Shown: positions 1-8,575 of the stretch, in pieces
Position numbering within the stretch: the first letter of the stretch is position 1
Layout of the letters: each line of letters opens with the position of its first letter
Origin: Companilactobacillus kimchii DSM 13961 = JCM 10707
Lineage (GTDB): Bacteria > Bacillota > Bacilli > Lactobacillales > Lactobacillaceae
Assembly: GCF_001435445.1 (NCBI RefSeq)
Contig: NZ_AZDH01000003.1
Coordinates: 136,572-200,571 of the forward strand
DNA length: 64,000 nt
Direction of reading: 5' to 3'
The notes under the pieces: generated by a model
What the model was told of the DNA's origin: nothing
Databases searched by the model: none
What the model saw: the letters and a program-made list of their open reading frames with translations, nothing else
Translations under genes and position numbers: made by a program

Positions 1-27
1 TGAAAAATTCAGGTTGGGCTCTTTTTT
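1..27 (+). terminator. Right arm of a probable intrinsic terminator cut by the window edge
   Basis: The stretch ATTCAGGTTGGGCTC followed by TTTTTT looks like the descending arm and U-tract of a terminator whose ascending arm lies left of the window. It would end a plus-strand gene outside the window and, read on the other strand, could also serve the small minus-strand gene next to it. The left arm is not visible, so this is inference. Confidence 0.35.
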
Positions 28-34
28 GCGTTCC

Positions 35-151
35 TTAGATAAAGCTCATAATTGAGCCAAGAACAACGCCACCAATTGTGACAATGATCATCAACCAAAC
101 AACAATTTGAATAATTTTAGTCAATGTACTTTTAGGTTTCTTTTCGTCCAA
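35..151 (-). CDS. Small DUF4044-type membrane protein
   Basis: This 38-residue reading frame is too short for most ORF callers. It starts at TTG (position 151), preceded on the minus strand by AGGTGG at 165-160 with 8 bases of spacing; a GTG at 160 would overlap that ribosome binding site. The product has a charged N-terminus (MDEKKPKS) and one hydrophobic segment at about residues 13-37 with a GG-containing middle, so a single-pass membrane peptide. Small DUF4044 proteins are commonly encoded beside mraZ in lactobacilli; function is unknown. It is divergent from mraZ, so the 230 bp between them must hold both promoters. I recognise the family by size, composition and location, not by an alignment. 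Confidence 0.7.
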   Translation of the reverse strand: MDEKKPKSTLTKIIQIVVWLMIIVTIGGVVLGSIMSFI

Positions 152-280
152 AACTTCCACCACCTAATTTATATATAGTGAAATGGTACTTCACAAAGGA
201 AATTTATGCAATATTGTAATGGTTTTCTCTTTTGATTTTGGGAAAACTCCCCACCCGTATAAATGTATAATTACCAACTG

Positions 281-308
281 TTTGCAAGTTTTTTAACTAC
301 TTTATACT
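281..308 (+). promoter_or_regulatory. Candidate promoter of the dcw operon
   Basis: TTTGCA at 281-286 and TATACT at 303-308 are separated by 16 bases. Transcription would start near 315, just before the MraZ boxes. The match is moderate and another start further upstream is possible. Confidence 0.4.
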
Positions 309-323
309 GATTGTCAAATATCG

Positions 324-350
324 TGTGGTTAATTGTGGTGATTTGTGGTA
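324..350 (+). promoter_or_regulatory. Three direct repeats, candidate MraZ operator
   Basis: TGTGGTT, TGTGGTG and TGTGGTA start at 324, 334 and 344, exactly one helical turn (10 bp) apart, 35-60 bases before the mraZ start codon. MraZ is known to bind short G-rich direct repeats with about 10-bp periodicity ahead of its own gene. The spacing and location fit an autorepression operator lying in the early 5' untranslated region. Confidence 0.65.
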
Positions 351-384
351 AATTAGGAAGTGTTAAAGAATTGAGGTGATATCC

Positions 385-816
385 ATGTTCATGGGTGAAT
401 TTCATCACACACTTGATAATAAAGGCAGAATTATTGTACCTGCTAAATTTAGAAAACTACTTGGTGATGAGTTCGTAATAACTCGTGGAATGGATGGCTG
501 CCTTTTTGGTTATCCTCTAGAGCAATGGGATAAACTTGAAGCTCAATTGGATAAGTTACCATTAACTAAGAAGGATGCAAGAGCCTTCACTCGATTCTTT
601 TATTCTGCAGCTGCAGAGGTAGAATTTGACAAACAGGGGCGGATTAATCTTTCGACACCGTTGATCAAATTTGCTAAGTTAAATAAGAATTGTGTAATCG
701 TAGGTGTTTCTGATCGTATTGAAATATGGGATGAGGAATGCTGGAATAAATTTAGCCAAGAGGCTGAAGATAATTTTGAAGAAATATCGGAGAAAATGAC
801 AGACTTTGACTTCTAA
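385..816 (+). CDS. mraZ: Transcriptional regulator MraZ
   Basis: A 143-residue DNA-binding protein and first gene of the division and cell-wall cluster. MraZ is a double SpoVT/AbrB-fold (swapped hairpin) protein that forms rings and binds repeats in its own promoter. The N-terminus [23 protein letters not shown] is cut here to its key signs: FMGE at the start and the DNKGRI..P.KFR motif (first AbrB half, about residues 5-50), repeated as DKQGRINL in the second half near residue 80. ATG at 385 is chosen over the upstream GTG at 376 because GAGGTG (373-378) sits 6 bases before it and overlaps the GTG. The end overlaps rsmH by 11 bases, which suggests coupled translation. Confidence 0.96.
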   Translation: MFMGEFHHTLDNKGRIIVPAKFRKLLGDEFVITRGMDGCLFGYPLEQWDKLEAQLDKLPLTKKDARAFTRFFYSAAAEVEFDKQGRINLSTPLIKFAKLNKNCVIVGVSDRIEIWDEECWNKFSQEAEDNFEEISEKMTDFDF

Positions 817-1756
817 CGAATATAAACATAAAACAGTACTTTTAAAAGAAACTATTGATGAGGTAAATCCACATGACAATGGCATTTATGTAGACGCTAC
901 CTTTGGCCGTGGGGGACACAGTAAAGAACTATTGGGTCGTATGCACCACAGCCATCTTTATGTTTTTGACCGCGACGAAGCCGCCATTAAGGTCGGTGAG
1001 AGTATTCAGAATGATCCAGCTATTATTGGTGATAATACATTAACGTTAATACGTGATAATTTTGAGAATATGCAAGAACGTTTGTTAGATTTAGGCGTTA
1101 CTGAAGTAGATGGGATTGTTTACGATTTAGGAGTTTCATCTCCACAATTTGATGATGCAGTCAGAGGTTTTAGTTACAAAAAGGCTGCTCGTCTTGATAT
1201 GAGAATGGATCAAAGACAAGACTTAGATGCAGAGAAAATTGTTAACGACTGGTCTTATAGTGAGTTAGTCGGTATTTTCTATAAATACAGTGATGAAAAA
1301 TTTTCTAAACAAATTGCCCGTGCTATCGAGCGGACACGTGAGGATCATCGTATTACTTCTACATTGGAATTAGCAGATATTATTAAGAATGCTATTCCTG
1401 CAGCAGCCAGAAGAACTGGTGGTCATCCTGCCAAGCGTGTTTTCCAAGCAATTAGAATTGCGGTAAATGATGAATTGGGTTCTCTTGAGAGATCTTTAGA
1501 TCAAGCAATTAAATTGCTAGCACCAAAGGGTAGGATAAGCGTTATAACTTTTCAATCAAAAGAAGACAGAATTGTAAAACATATTTTTAAGGATAATTCA
1601 CACGTTGATGTTCCACGCGGATTACCAGTCATTCCAGATGACATTAAACCAGTTTTGAAACAGATAACACGGAAACCAATTCTGCCTAACGATAAGGAAT
1701 TAGCTGAAAATAATCGGGCACATAGTGCTAAATTACGCGTTGTTGAAAAGATATAA
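806..1756 (+). CDS. rsmH: 16S rRNA (cytosine1402-N4)-methyltransferase
   Basis: RsmH (MraW) uses S-adenosylmethionine to methylate N4 of C1402 in 16S rRNA, in the cytoplasm, tuning the ribosomal P site. The 316-residue length is normal. The SAM-binding motif [10 protein letters not shown] is seen at about residues 30-39 and [11 protein letters not shown], typical of this family, near residue 110. The C-terminal part ends with the family motif [11 protein letters not shown]. The start is TTG at 806 inside the end of mraZ; no better in-frame start lies upstream, and initiation probably depends on translation of mraZ. It is followed 12 bases later by ftsL. Confidence 0.96.
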   Translation: MTSNEYKHKTVLLKETIDEVNPHDNGIYVDATFGRGGHSKELLGRMHHSHLYVFDRDEAAIKVGESIQNDPAIIGDNTLTLIRDNFENMQERLLDLGVTEVDGIVYDLGVSSPQFDDAVRGFSYKKAARLDMRMDQRQDLDAEKIVNDWSYSELVGIFYKYSDEKFSKQIARAIERTREDHRITSTLELADIIKNAIPAAARRTGGHPAKRVFQAIRIAVNDELGSLERSLDQAIKLLAPKGRISVITFQSKEDRIVKHIFKDNSHVDVPRGLPVIPDDIKPVLKQITRKPILPNDKELAENNRAHSAKLRVVEKI

Positions 1757-1768
1757 TGGAGAAATAAT

Positions 1769-2134
1769 ATGAGAGAAGAAAGTACGGCTAGAAATTTACA
1801 AGACTATCAAGTTGCTCCACAGCCTGAGAAGGTTGTCCAAGCAGCTCCTAAAGTACATAGTGTAAAACTGTCAAAATTTGAGACTGTTTCCATCGTAGGT
1901 CTCTCTCTTTTAACGTTGGCATTAATGGTAGCTTTAGTTAGTATAAAAGTTTCGATGACTTCTTCTCAAAATGAGTTAGATAGTCTTACTAATCAAATCT
2001 CTAAGACTAATACGAGTAATGTTAATTTAAGACAAGAAATTTCTGAATTAAGCAGTTTTGATCGATTCTCTTCTTTCGCCAAGAAGCACAATTTAAAAAT
2101 GAGCGATAATAATGTAAGGAATATATCAAAATGA
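1769..2134 (+). CDS. ftsL: Cell division protein FtsL
   Basis: A 121-residue bitopic membrane protein of the divisome. It has a cytoplasmic N-terminus of about 36 residues, one transmembrane helix at about residues 38-60, and an extracellular coiled-coil-forming segment (NELDSLTNQISKTNTSNVNLRQEISEL). FtsL pairs with DivIC and DivIB and activates septal peptidoglycan synthesis. Sequence conservation in this family is low, so the call rests on topology, size and position between rsmH and a class B PBP. Its last four bases overlap the next start codon (ATGA). Confidence 0.9.
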   Translation: MREESTARNLQDYQVAPQPEKVVQAAPKVHSVKLSKFETVSIVGLSLLTLALMVALVSIKVSMTSSQNELDSLTNQISKTNTSNVNLRQEISELSSFDRFSSFAKKHNLKMSDNNVRNISK

Positions 2135-4299
2135 GTAAGTTCGGAAAACTATTAAAAAATAAGGCAAGACGCAATCATTATATAGTTGGTATATTAATTT
2201 TGATTGTGACTGCCTTTTCTTTTATCCTTTTTATCCAAAGATTCGCTTATATCTCTGTAAGTAAGCAATATGATGGAGTAAATCTAGAAAAAAGAACTAA
2301 AGCTAAATATGAAAAAGTAACGAAAGTAAATGCTAAACGTGGTGATATTCTTGATGTTAACGGGGATATGATTGCGGGAGATTCAACGATTTATAATATT
2401 TATGCAATTGTAAATCATAAATCTAAAACAGCTACAGGTAAGGCTGATTATGTAGTTGATAAAGAAAAGACTGCTAGGATGTTGAGTAAGTATTTACCGC
2501 TTTCTGAAAAGCAGTTAATTAAATATTTGACTCCTCAAAATAAGAAACAGTATCAAGTGGAATTTGGACAATCTGGGCGTAATCTATCAATAGAGATCAA
2601 GCGTAAAATTGCGGCTCAAAAATTACCCGGAATTCATTTTGTGGAATTTCCATCACGATCTTATCCTAGTGGTGTTTTTGCGACTAACTTGGTTGGTATC
2701 ACTAAGGCTGACAATGCTAATGATCAAAACAGTAATATTAGTGGTGTGATGGGAATTGAAAAATATTTTAATAAATTGTTATCTGGTCAAGATGGTAAGA
2801 AAATTACTAAGGTTGACTTTAATGGTAATGAATTGCCTAACTCTCAAGTGAATGAGAAGCAATCGATCGATGGGTCGAATGTTTATTTGACTTTGAACAG
2901 TAAAATCCAACAGTATGCTGAGATTTTGGCACAAGATATATCTGATAAATATGAACCAAAGAATTTACAGATTTTAGTTATGAATGCCAAAACTGGTGCG
3001 ATTGAAGCCGCTACTCAACGACCAACTTTTAATCCAACGACTGGTAAGGGCTTGGCTAATAGTTGGCGTGATACTTTAGTTGAAGATCAATTTGAACCCG
3101 GTTCTGTCATGAAGATTTTGACTTTATCGGCGTCAATTGACTCGGGAAATTATGATCCAGATGAGTTGTATAAGTCTGGTTCAGTTGAAGTAGGCGGAAG
3201 AACGATTAGTGATTGGAATAATGCTGGCTGGGGTTATATACCTTTGTCAGAAGCTTTTCCAAGATCATCTAATGTCGGAATGGTTAAATTGGAACAAAGG
3301 ATGGGATCAAAGACTTGGATGAAGTATATGCGTCGTTTCGATATTGGTACTAAGACGAATATTCCATTGCCGGGTGAAGTAGCTGGTGGTATTTCATTCC
3401 AGCACACTAGTGATCAAGCAATGACGTCATTTGGCCAAAGTGTCAATGTAAATACGATTCAAATGTTACAAGCATTTTCAGCAATTGCTAATGATGGAAA
3501 GATGATTAAGCCACAAATAGTTCAAAAAGTGGTTAATGCTAATACTGGTAAGACTACCCAAAGCTTTAAGCGACAAGTAGTTGGACAACCGATCAAAAAG
3601 AGTACAGCTAAGCAAGTTCAAAAGGCTATGCGTCAAGTTGTTACAAAAAATTATGGTACAGGTCTTGTTTACAATATTCCTGGTATCAAGGTCGGGGTAA
3701 AAACTGGTACAGCCCAGATTGCTTCTCCAAATGGTGGCTATTTGACAGGTAACAATAACTATATTTTCTCAGTTGCAGGGATGATTCCTTATAATGATCC
3801 TAATTACATCGTTTATATAACGATGAGACAACCGCAGAAGATGACAGAATCACCTGAAAAGATTCTATCTGAGGTCTTTAATCCATTAGTTAAACGTTTG
3901 GTAAATCAAGGTAAATCTCAGACAAATAGTACTCAAGCAGGTAATCAGTATGTTGAAGTTCCAAGTTTATTGGATAAATCAACTAATGACTCTTTGAGTA
4001 AAATTAGTAATCTTAAATTACAATCGGGTGTTATTGGTACTGGTAATAAGGTTGTTCAACAATTACCCGCAAGTGGTGAGAAAGTTATGCCTGGGCAGAG
4101 AATGGTCTTGTTAACCAATGGTGCTATGACAATGCCAGATCTTACAGGTTGGTCAAAGAATGATGTTTTGAAGTTTGCTGAGATTACTGGTAAGCAAGTT
4201 ACGACAAAAGGTGATGGATATGTTGTTAAACAGTCTGTCAGCTCTGGTCATGTGATAAATGACAGTGGTAAGATTATAGTTACATTGAAAAATAAATAA
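2131..4299 (+). CDS. ftsI: Class B penicillin-binding protein with PASTA domains
   Basis: A 722-residue septal transpeptidase that cross-links peptidoglycan at the division site. One N-terminal transmembrane helix (about residues 19-41) is followed by the dimerisation domain with the RGDILD motif near residue 70. The transpeptidase domain holds the active-site SVMK (S325-K328), SSN (379-381) and KTGT (524-527). After residue 600 two PASTA repeats follow (YVEVPSLL... and MTMPDLTGW...), as in PBP2x and related Firmicutes septal enzymes. All three catalytic motifs are intact. It overlaps ftsL by 4 bases and precedes mraY, the usual order. In streptococci the homologue is called pbpX. Confidence 0.95.
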   Translation: MSKFGKLLKNKARRNHYIVGILILIVTAFSFILFIQRFAYISVSKQYDGVNLEKRTKAKYEKVTKVNAKRGDILDVNGDMIAGDSTIYNIYAIVNHKSKTATGKADYVVDKEKTARMLSKYLPLSEKQLIKYLTPQNKKQYQVEFGQSGRNLSIEIKRKIAAQKLPGIHFVEFPSRSYPSGVFATNLVGITKADNANDQNSNISGVMGIEKYFNKLLSGQDGKKITKVDFNGNELPNSQVNEKQSIDGSNVYLTLNSKIQQYAEILAQDISDKYEPKNLQILVMNAKTGAIEAATQRPTFNPTTGKGLANSWRDTLVEDQFEPGSVMKILTLSASIDSGNYDPDELYKSGSVEVGGRTISDWNNAGWGYIPLSEAFPRSSNVGMVKLEQRMGSKTWMKYMRRFDIGTKTNIPLPGEVAGGISFQHTSDQAMTSFGQSVNVNTIQMLQAFSAIANDGKMIKPQIVQKVVNANTGKTTQSFKRQVVGQPIKKSTAKQVQKAMRQVVTKNYGTGLVYNIPGIKVGVKTGTAQIASPNGGYLTGNNNYIFSVAGMIPYNDPNYIVYITMRQPQKMTESPEKILSEVFNPLVKRLVNQGKSQTNSTQAGNQYVEVPSLLDKSTNDSLSKISNLKLQSGVIGTGNKVVQQLPASGEKVMPGQRMVLLTNGAMTMPDLTGWSKNDVLKFAEITGKQVTTKGDGYVVKQSVSSGHVINDSGKIIVTLKNK

Positions 4300-4314
4300 A
4301 ATAAGGGGATTTTC

Positions 4315-5280
4315 ATGGAAATTAGTCATATAGTTTTCGACATAGTTAGTTCGTTTGTAATTGTGGCAATCTTAATGCCATTTCTGATTGGCTATTTAGT
4401 TGCTCATAAAGAGGGCCAGTCAATTCGTGAGGAAGGACCTAAGTGGCATGAGAAAAAGTCCGGTACACCAACGATGGGTGGACTTCTAGTTATTCTGGCT
4501 GCTTTGGTTACAAATATTTGGGTTGGTGCTTGGCAAGGGCAACTAACTCACTCACTTTTGATTACGACCTTTGTTATTGTTCTTTATGGATGTATCGGTT
4601 TCATTGATGATTTCATCAAAGTTTTCAAGAAGAGAAATCTTGGACTTAGAGCCTGGCAGAAAGCACTTTTACAAATTATTGTTGGGATAATATTCTTATA
4701 CGTTTATAATGGCGATCAATTGCCAATGAACTTTACGATTCCTGGTGTTTTGTCAATTGATTCAGCTGTAATTTTTATTTTGTTTACACTTTTCTGGTTA
4801 GTAGGGTTCTCTAATGCTACTAACTTGACTGATGGTTTAGACGGACTATTAGGTGGCTTGGGAACAATTTCTTATGCTACATATGGAATTATCGCCTTGA
4901 ATCAAAATCGTGCTGATATTGCAATTGTCTGTTTCTCAGTTGTAGGTGCTTTATTAGCCTTTCTATTGTTCAACCACAAACCAGCCAAGATCTTCATGGG
5001 CGATGTGGGTTCATTAGCTTTGGGTGCTGGTTTGGCAGCAATTTCAATTCTTTTAGGTCATTACTGGTCACTATTATTGATTGGTTTTGTTTATGTAGTT
5101 GAAACTATGAGTGTTATGCTCCAAGTCTTTTCATTCAAAGTTTTCCATCGTCGTATTTTCAAAATGACACCAATTCATCATCATTTTGAAATGTTAGGTT
5201 GGAGTGAATGGAAAATAGATATCGTATTCTGGATCGTTGGTTTGATTTGTTCTGCAATTTATTTAATTTTATTCGTATAG
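4315..5280 (+). CDS. mraY: Phospho-MurNAc-pentapeptide transferase MraY
   Basis: MraY is the integral membrane enzyme that moves phospho-MurNAc-pentapeptide from UDP onto undecaprenyl phosphate, making lipid I. The 321-residue protein has about ten hydrophobic helices. Family motifs are visible: KSGTPTMGG near residue 49, FIDDFIK near residue 99 (catalytic Asp pair), NATNLTDGLDGL near residue 167 and the PIHHHFE histidine cluster near residue 287. It lies 15 bases after the PBP gene with an AAGGGGAT ribosome binding site and is followed by murD. Confidence 0.97.
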   Translation: MEISHIVFDIVSSFVIVAILMPFLIGYLVAHKEGQSIREEGPKWHEKKSGTPTMGGLLVILAALVTNIWVGAWQGQLTHSLLITTFVIVLYGCIGFIDDFIKVFKKRNLGLRAWQKALLQIIVGIIFLYVYNGDQLPMNFTIPGVLSIDSAVIFILFTLFWLVGFSNATNLTDGLDGLLGGLGTISYATYGIIALNQNRADIAIVCFSVVGALLAFLLFNHKPAKIFMGDVGSLALGAGLAAISILLGHYWSLLLIGFVYVVETMSVMLQVFSFKVFHRRIFKMTPIHHHFEMLGWSEWKIDIVFWIVGLICSAIYLILFV

Positions 5281-5296
5281 GAAGTAAAAGATAATA

Positions 5297-6670
5297 ATGA
5301 AAACAAAAAGTAATTATTCAAATAAAAAAATCTTAGTTTTAGGCTTAGCCAAAAGTGGTTTTGCAGTTGCTAAACTTTTGAAAAAAATGGGCTCAGACGT
5401 AACAGTTGTTGACTCTAATCCGTTAGAAAAGAATACCGAAGCAAAGGCATTAATTGATGATGGTTTTAAAGTTATTACAGGAAGTAATGATAAAGATTTA
5501 ATTGATGATTCTTACGATTACTTGGTAAAGAACCCTGGAATATTTTATTCAAATGAATTAGTTGAACGTGCTGAAGAATTGAACATTCCTGTTATTACAG
5601 AACCAGAAATAGCTTACAGTTATTCAGACGCTACAATGGTTGCTGTAACTGGTACTAATGGTAAAACCACTGTTACAACTTTAATTCAGTTGATGTTAAA
5701 GCACTCATCTGAGTTTAAGAATTCATATTATGCGGGTAACATTGGTATTCCTATTTCTGATGTTATTCAAAAGGCTACCAAAGATGATGTCGTAGTGACT
5801 GAGCTATCAAGTTTCCAACTCCAAGGGACAATTAGCTTACATCCACATGTGGCGGTACTAAATAATATTTATTCAACTCATTTGGATTTTCACAAGAATC
5901 GTGCTAACTACATTAAGGCTAAGATGCATATTACTAAGAATCAGACTAAGGATGATTACTTTGTTGTTAATTGGAATACTGAAGAATGGCGTAATTTAGC
6001 CGATCAATCAAATGCAACTATTGTTCCATTTTCAGATAATCAAGAACTTGCTAATGGTGCTTATGCTAAAGATGATGTTATCTATTGCAACGGCGAGAAG
6101 ATCATGAATGCTGATGAGATCCAAATTCCTGGAGAGCATAATGTACAGAATGCTTTAGCTGCTATCAGCGTTGCTAAAATGTATGATGTCTCGAATGAAG
6201 ATATTGTTGAAGTATTATCATCATTTACTGGTGTCAAGCACAGGATACAATATGTCGATACTTTTGGTGGACATAAATTTTATAATGACTCTAAAGCAAC
6301 GAATGTTGAAGCCACAATTGTAGCTTTAACAGCCTTTAAAAAGCCCATCACTTTGATAGCCGGAGGACTTGATCGTGGTAATGGCTTTGATGAATTGATA
6401 CCTTCTCTTAAGGGAAAAGTTAATAATTTGGTAGTTTATGGCCAAACAGCTGATAAAGTTATCGCTTCTGCTGAAAAAGCTGATGTTTCTAATATTGTTA
6501 AGGTTGATAATCTTAAGGAAGCTGTTCCTGAAGCTTATAAACAAAGTGATGATGGCGATGTAATCTTACTTTCACCGGCTGCTGCTAGTTGGGATCAGTT
6601 TAAGACCTTCGAACAACGTGGAGACCAATTTATTCAAGAAGTTGAAACTTTAAAGGGAGAAGTTAAGTAG
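5297..6670 (+). CDS. murD: UDP-N-acetylmuramoylalanine--D-glutamate ligase
   Basis: MurD adds D-glutamate to UDP-MurNAc-L-Ala in the cytoplasm at the cost of ATP. The 457-residue product shows the N-terminal UDP-binding Rossmann part (KILVLGLAKSG), the central ATPase domain with the P-loop TGTNGKTT near residue 119, the ELSSFQL motif near residue 169, and the C-terminal domain with HRIQYV and YNDSKATN near residues 315-335. No murC or murE is in this window; in lactobacilli they usually lie elsewhere. murG begins on the base after its stop codon. Confidence 0.97.
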   Translation: MKTKSNYSNKKILVLGLAKSGFAVAKLLKKMGSDVTVVDSNPLEKNTEAKALIDDGFKVITGSNDKDLIDDSYDYLVKNPGIFYSNELVERAEELNIPVITEPEIAYSYSDATMVAVTGTNGKTTVTTLIQLMLKHSSEFKNSYYAGNIGIPISDVIQKATKDDVVVTELSSFQLQGTISLHPHVAVLNNIYSTHLDFHKNRANYIKAKMHITKNQTKDDYFVVNWNTEEWRNLADQSNATIVPFSDNQELANGAYAKDDVIYCNGEKIMNADEIQIPGEHNVQNALAAISVAKMYDVSNEDIVEVLSSFTGVKHRIQYVDTFGGHKFYNDSKATNVEATIVALTAFKKPITLIAGGLDRGNGFDELIPSLKGKVNNLVVYGQTADKVIASAEKADVSNIVKVDNLKEAVPEAYKQSDDGDVILLSPAAASWDQFKTFEQRGDQFIQEVETLKGEVK

Positions 6671-7780
6671 ATGACAAAAATGCGTATAATCGTATCCGGT
6701 GGTGGAACGGGTGGCCATATCTATCCAGCGATGGCTTTAATTAAACGCCTCAAGGAAAGAGACATGATTGAGGATGTTTTATACGTTGGAACTGAAAAAG
6801 GGCTAGAGAGTAAGATAGTTAAGAATGCAGGAATAGATTTTAAGACGATTGAAATTCGTGGCTTTAAACGTAAATTGACACTTGAAAATGTTAAAGTCGT
6901 TGAACTCTTCTTATCCAGTATTCGTAAATCTAAAAAGATTATCAAAGAATTTAAGCCTGATATCGTTGTAGGGACAGGTGGTTATGTTTCAAGTGCAATC
7001 GTATATGCGGCACATACCATGCATATTCCCACCGTTATACATGAGCAGAATACTATCGCTGGTGTAACAAACAAATTTTTAGCACATTTTGTTGATAAGA
7101 TTGCTATTGCTTTTCCAGATGCAGTTGACCAATTCAGCGAAAAGAAGAAGTTGGTGTTTGCTGGAAATCCCAGAGCTCAAGAAGTGGTCAATATTCAGAA
7201 AAATGATCGTTTGAAAGAATTTAATTTAGCAGCTGATAAGCCAACTGTTATGATTTTTGGTGGTTCTAGAGGTGCCAAGCCAATTAACTTAGCAACAATA
7301 GCTGCGATGGATAAGTTTGCGGCAGCTGATTATCAGGTTCTTTTCGTAACAGGACGTGTACATTATGATAATGTGGTCGAAAAAATCGATTCTAAGTACC
7401 TAATGAGTGCAAATATTTCAGTATTACCATATATTGATAATATGCCAGAAATTCTTCCTGACATTAATTTGATTGTTGGTCGTAGCGGTGCAACAAGTAT
7501 TGCCGAGATAACTGCCTTAGGTATTCCTGCAATTTTTATTCCAAGTCCGTATGTAACGCATGATCATCAAATGAAGAATGCACTATCTGTTTCAAATGTC
7601 GGTGCTGCTAAGTTGATTCCTGAATCAGATCTTACTCCCGACTCTCTTTTCCAAGAGGTCAATGAGATTATGAGTAGCGAATCGATCCAAAAGGAAATGT
7701 CTGATAAATCTAAGAAAATCGGTGTTCCCGATGCCGCTGATCGTTTGATCAAGATTCTAACGGGTTTGGTAAATAAGTAG
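6671..7780 (+). CDS. murG: UDP-GlcNAc:lipid I N-acetylglucosamine transferase
   Basis: MurG is a membrane-associated GT-B glycosyltransferase that adds GlcNAc to lipid I to give lipid II. The 369-residue protein begins with the glycine-rich loop VSGGGTGGHIYPA; a second one, GGYVSSA, is near residue 102, followed by HEQN (near residue 124) for the lipid-side half. The C-terminal half has FGGSRGA and GRSGATSIAE, which hold the UDP-GlcNAc. The start codon abuts the murD stop, and the ribosome binding site AAGGGAGAAG lies inside the murD end. Confidence 0.97.
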   Translation: MTKMRIIVSGGGTGGHIYPAMALIKRLKERDMIEDVLYVGTEKGLESKIVKNAGIDFKTIEIRGFKRKLTLENVKVVELFLSSIRKSKKIIKEFKPDIVVGTGGYVSSAIVYAAHTMHIPTVIHEQNTIAGVTNKFLAHFVDKIAIAFPDAVDQFSEKKKLVFAGNPRAQEVVNIQKNDRLKEFNLAADKPTVMIFGGSRGAKPINLATIAAMDKFAAADYQVLFVTGRVHYDNVVEKIDSKYLMSANISVLPYIDNMPEILPDINLIVGRSGATSIAEITALGIPAIFIPSPYVTHDHQMKNALSVSNVGAAKLIPESDLTPDSLFQEVNEIMSSESIQKEMSDKSKKIGVPDAADRLIKILTGLVNK

Positions 7781-7797
7781 TATAAGGATTGATATTG

Positions 7798-8499
7798 ATG
7801 GCATTAAAAAAAAGAATTAGGATAAGTAAAAATGGATTGATATTTTTAATAGTTTTTATCATAATTATTATTGCTTATTTTGGTTCGCCTTTGAGTAAAG
7901 TTAGAAATATTAATGTTGAAGGTGTTAATGATTTAGGCGCACAGCAGGTTATCAATGCAACTAAGATCGACGATAATTCAGTGCTGTTGAATCTTTTGAT
8001 ACATCATAAATCAATTACAGAAAAGACTGAAAAAAAATTACCATCTATTGAGTCAATGTCAATTAAGACAAGAAATATGCGAGATGTAACGATACATGTT
8101 AAGGAGTATCCAACGTTAGGGTTCATCAATAAGAATGGCTATTATTACCGTATTATCAACAATGGTCATGTGATAAATCAAAAAATGAGTGCTCCAATTG
8201 GTAATTATCCAACGTATAGTAATTTTGGGACTAAGCGTTTAAAACAAATTGCTAATTTATATGCTGAATTACCAAGTAGCGTGCAAACAAATATTTCAGA
8301 AATCTATAATTCACCGACTAAGTTAAATCCATATCGGATTAAAATTGATATGAATGATGGTAATAAAGTTATCGCAGATATGAGAACAGTTAAAACTAAA
8401 TTAAAATATTATCCAGGTATGGCTGCCCAAATGAAAAAGAAGGGCGTTATAGATTTGGAGATAGGAGCCTATTCTTATCCCTTTAAAGATAAGAAATAG
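7798..8499 (+). CDS. divIB: Cell division protein DivIB/FtsQ
   Basis: A 233-residue bitopic divisome protein. A short basic cytoplasmic tail is followed by a transmembrane helix (about residues 14-33), a POTRA domain starting KVRNINVEGVNDLGAQQV, and a beta domain. It bridges FtsL and DivIC outside the membrane. ATG at 7798 is preferred over TTG at 7789 because AAGGA (7784-7788) stands 9 bases upstream of the ATG and touches the TTG. It is somewhat shorter than many Firmicutes DivIB proteins, with little cytoplasmic tail and no long C-terminal extension. Confidence 0.9.
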   Translation: MALKKRIRISKNGLIFLIVFIIIIIAYFGSPLSKVRNINVEGVNDLGAQQVINATKIDDNSVLLNLLIHHKSITEKTEKKLPSIESMSIKTRNMRDVTIHVKEYPTLGFINKNGYYYRIINNGHVINQKMSAPIGNYPTYSNFGTKRLKQIANLYAELPSSVQTNISEIYNSPTKLNPYRIKIDMNDGNKVIADMRTVKTKLKYYPGMAAQMKKKGVIDLEIGAYSYPFKDKK

Positions 8500-8500
8500 G

Positions 8501-8528
8501 TTTAATCTAATCGTTTTTGTGTTAAAAT
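8501..8528 (+). promoter_or_regulatory. Candidate extended -10 promoter for ftsA-ftsZ
   Basis: In the 76 bp between divIB and ftsA, TGT precedes TAAAAT (8523-8528), an extended -10 form, with TTTAAT at 8501-8506 as a weak -35 at 16 bases. It would give ftsAZ transcription beyond the read-through from mraZ. Confidence 0.4.
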
Positions 8529-8575
8529 TTTTTAGTGAATAGATTTTTTCTAGGTAAGGGAGGCTGCCACGATTA

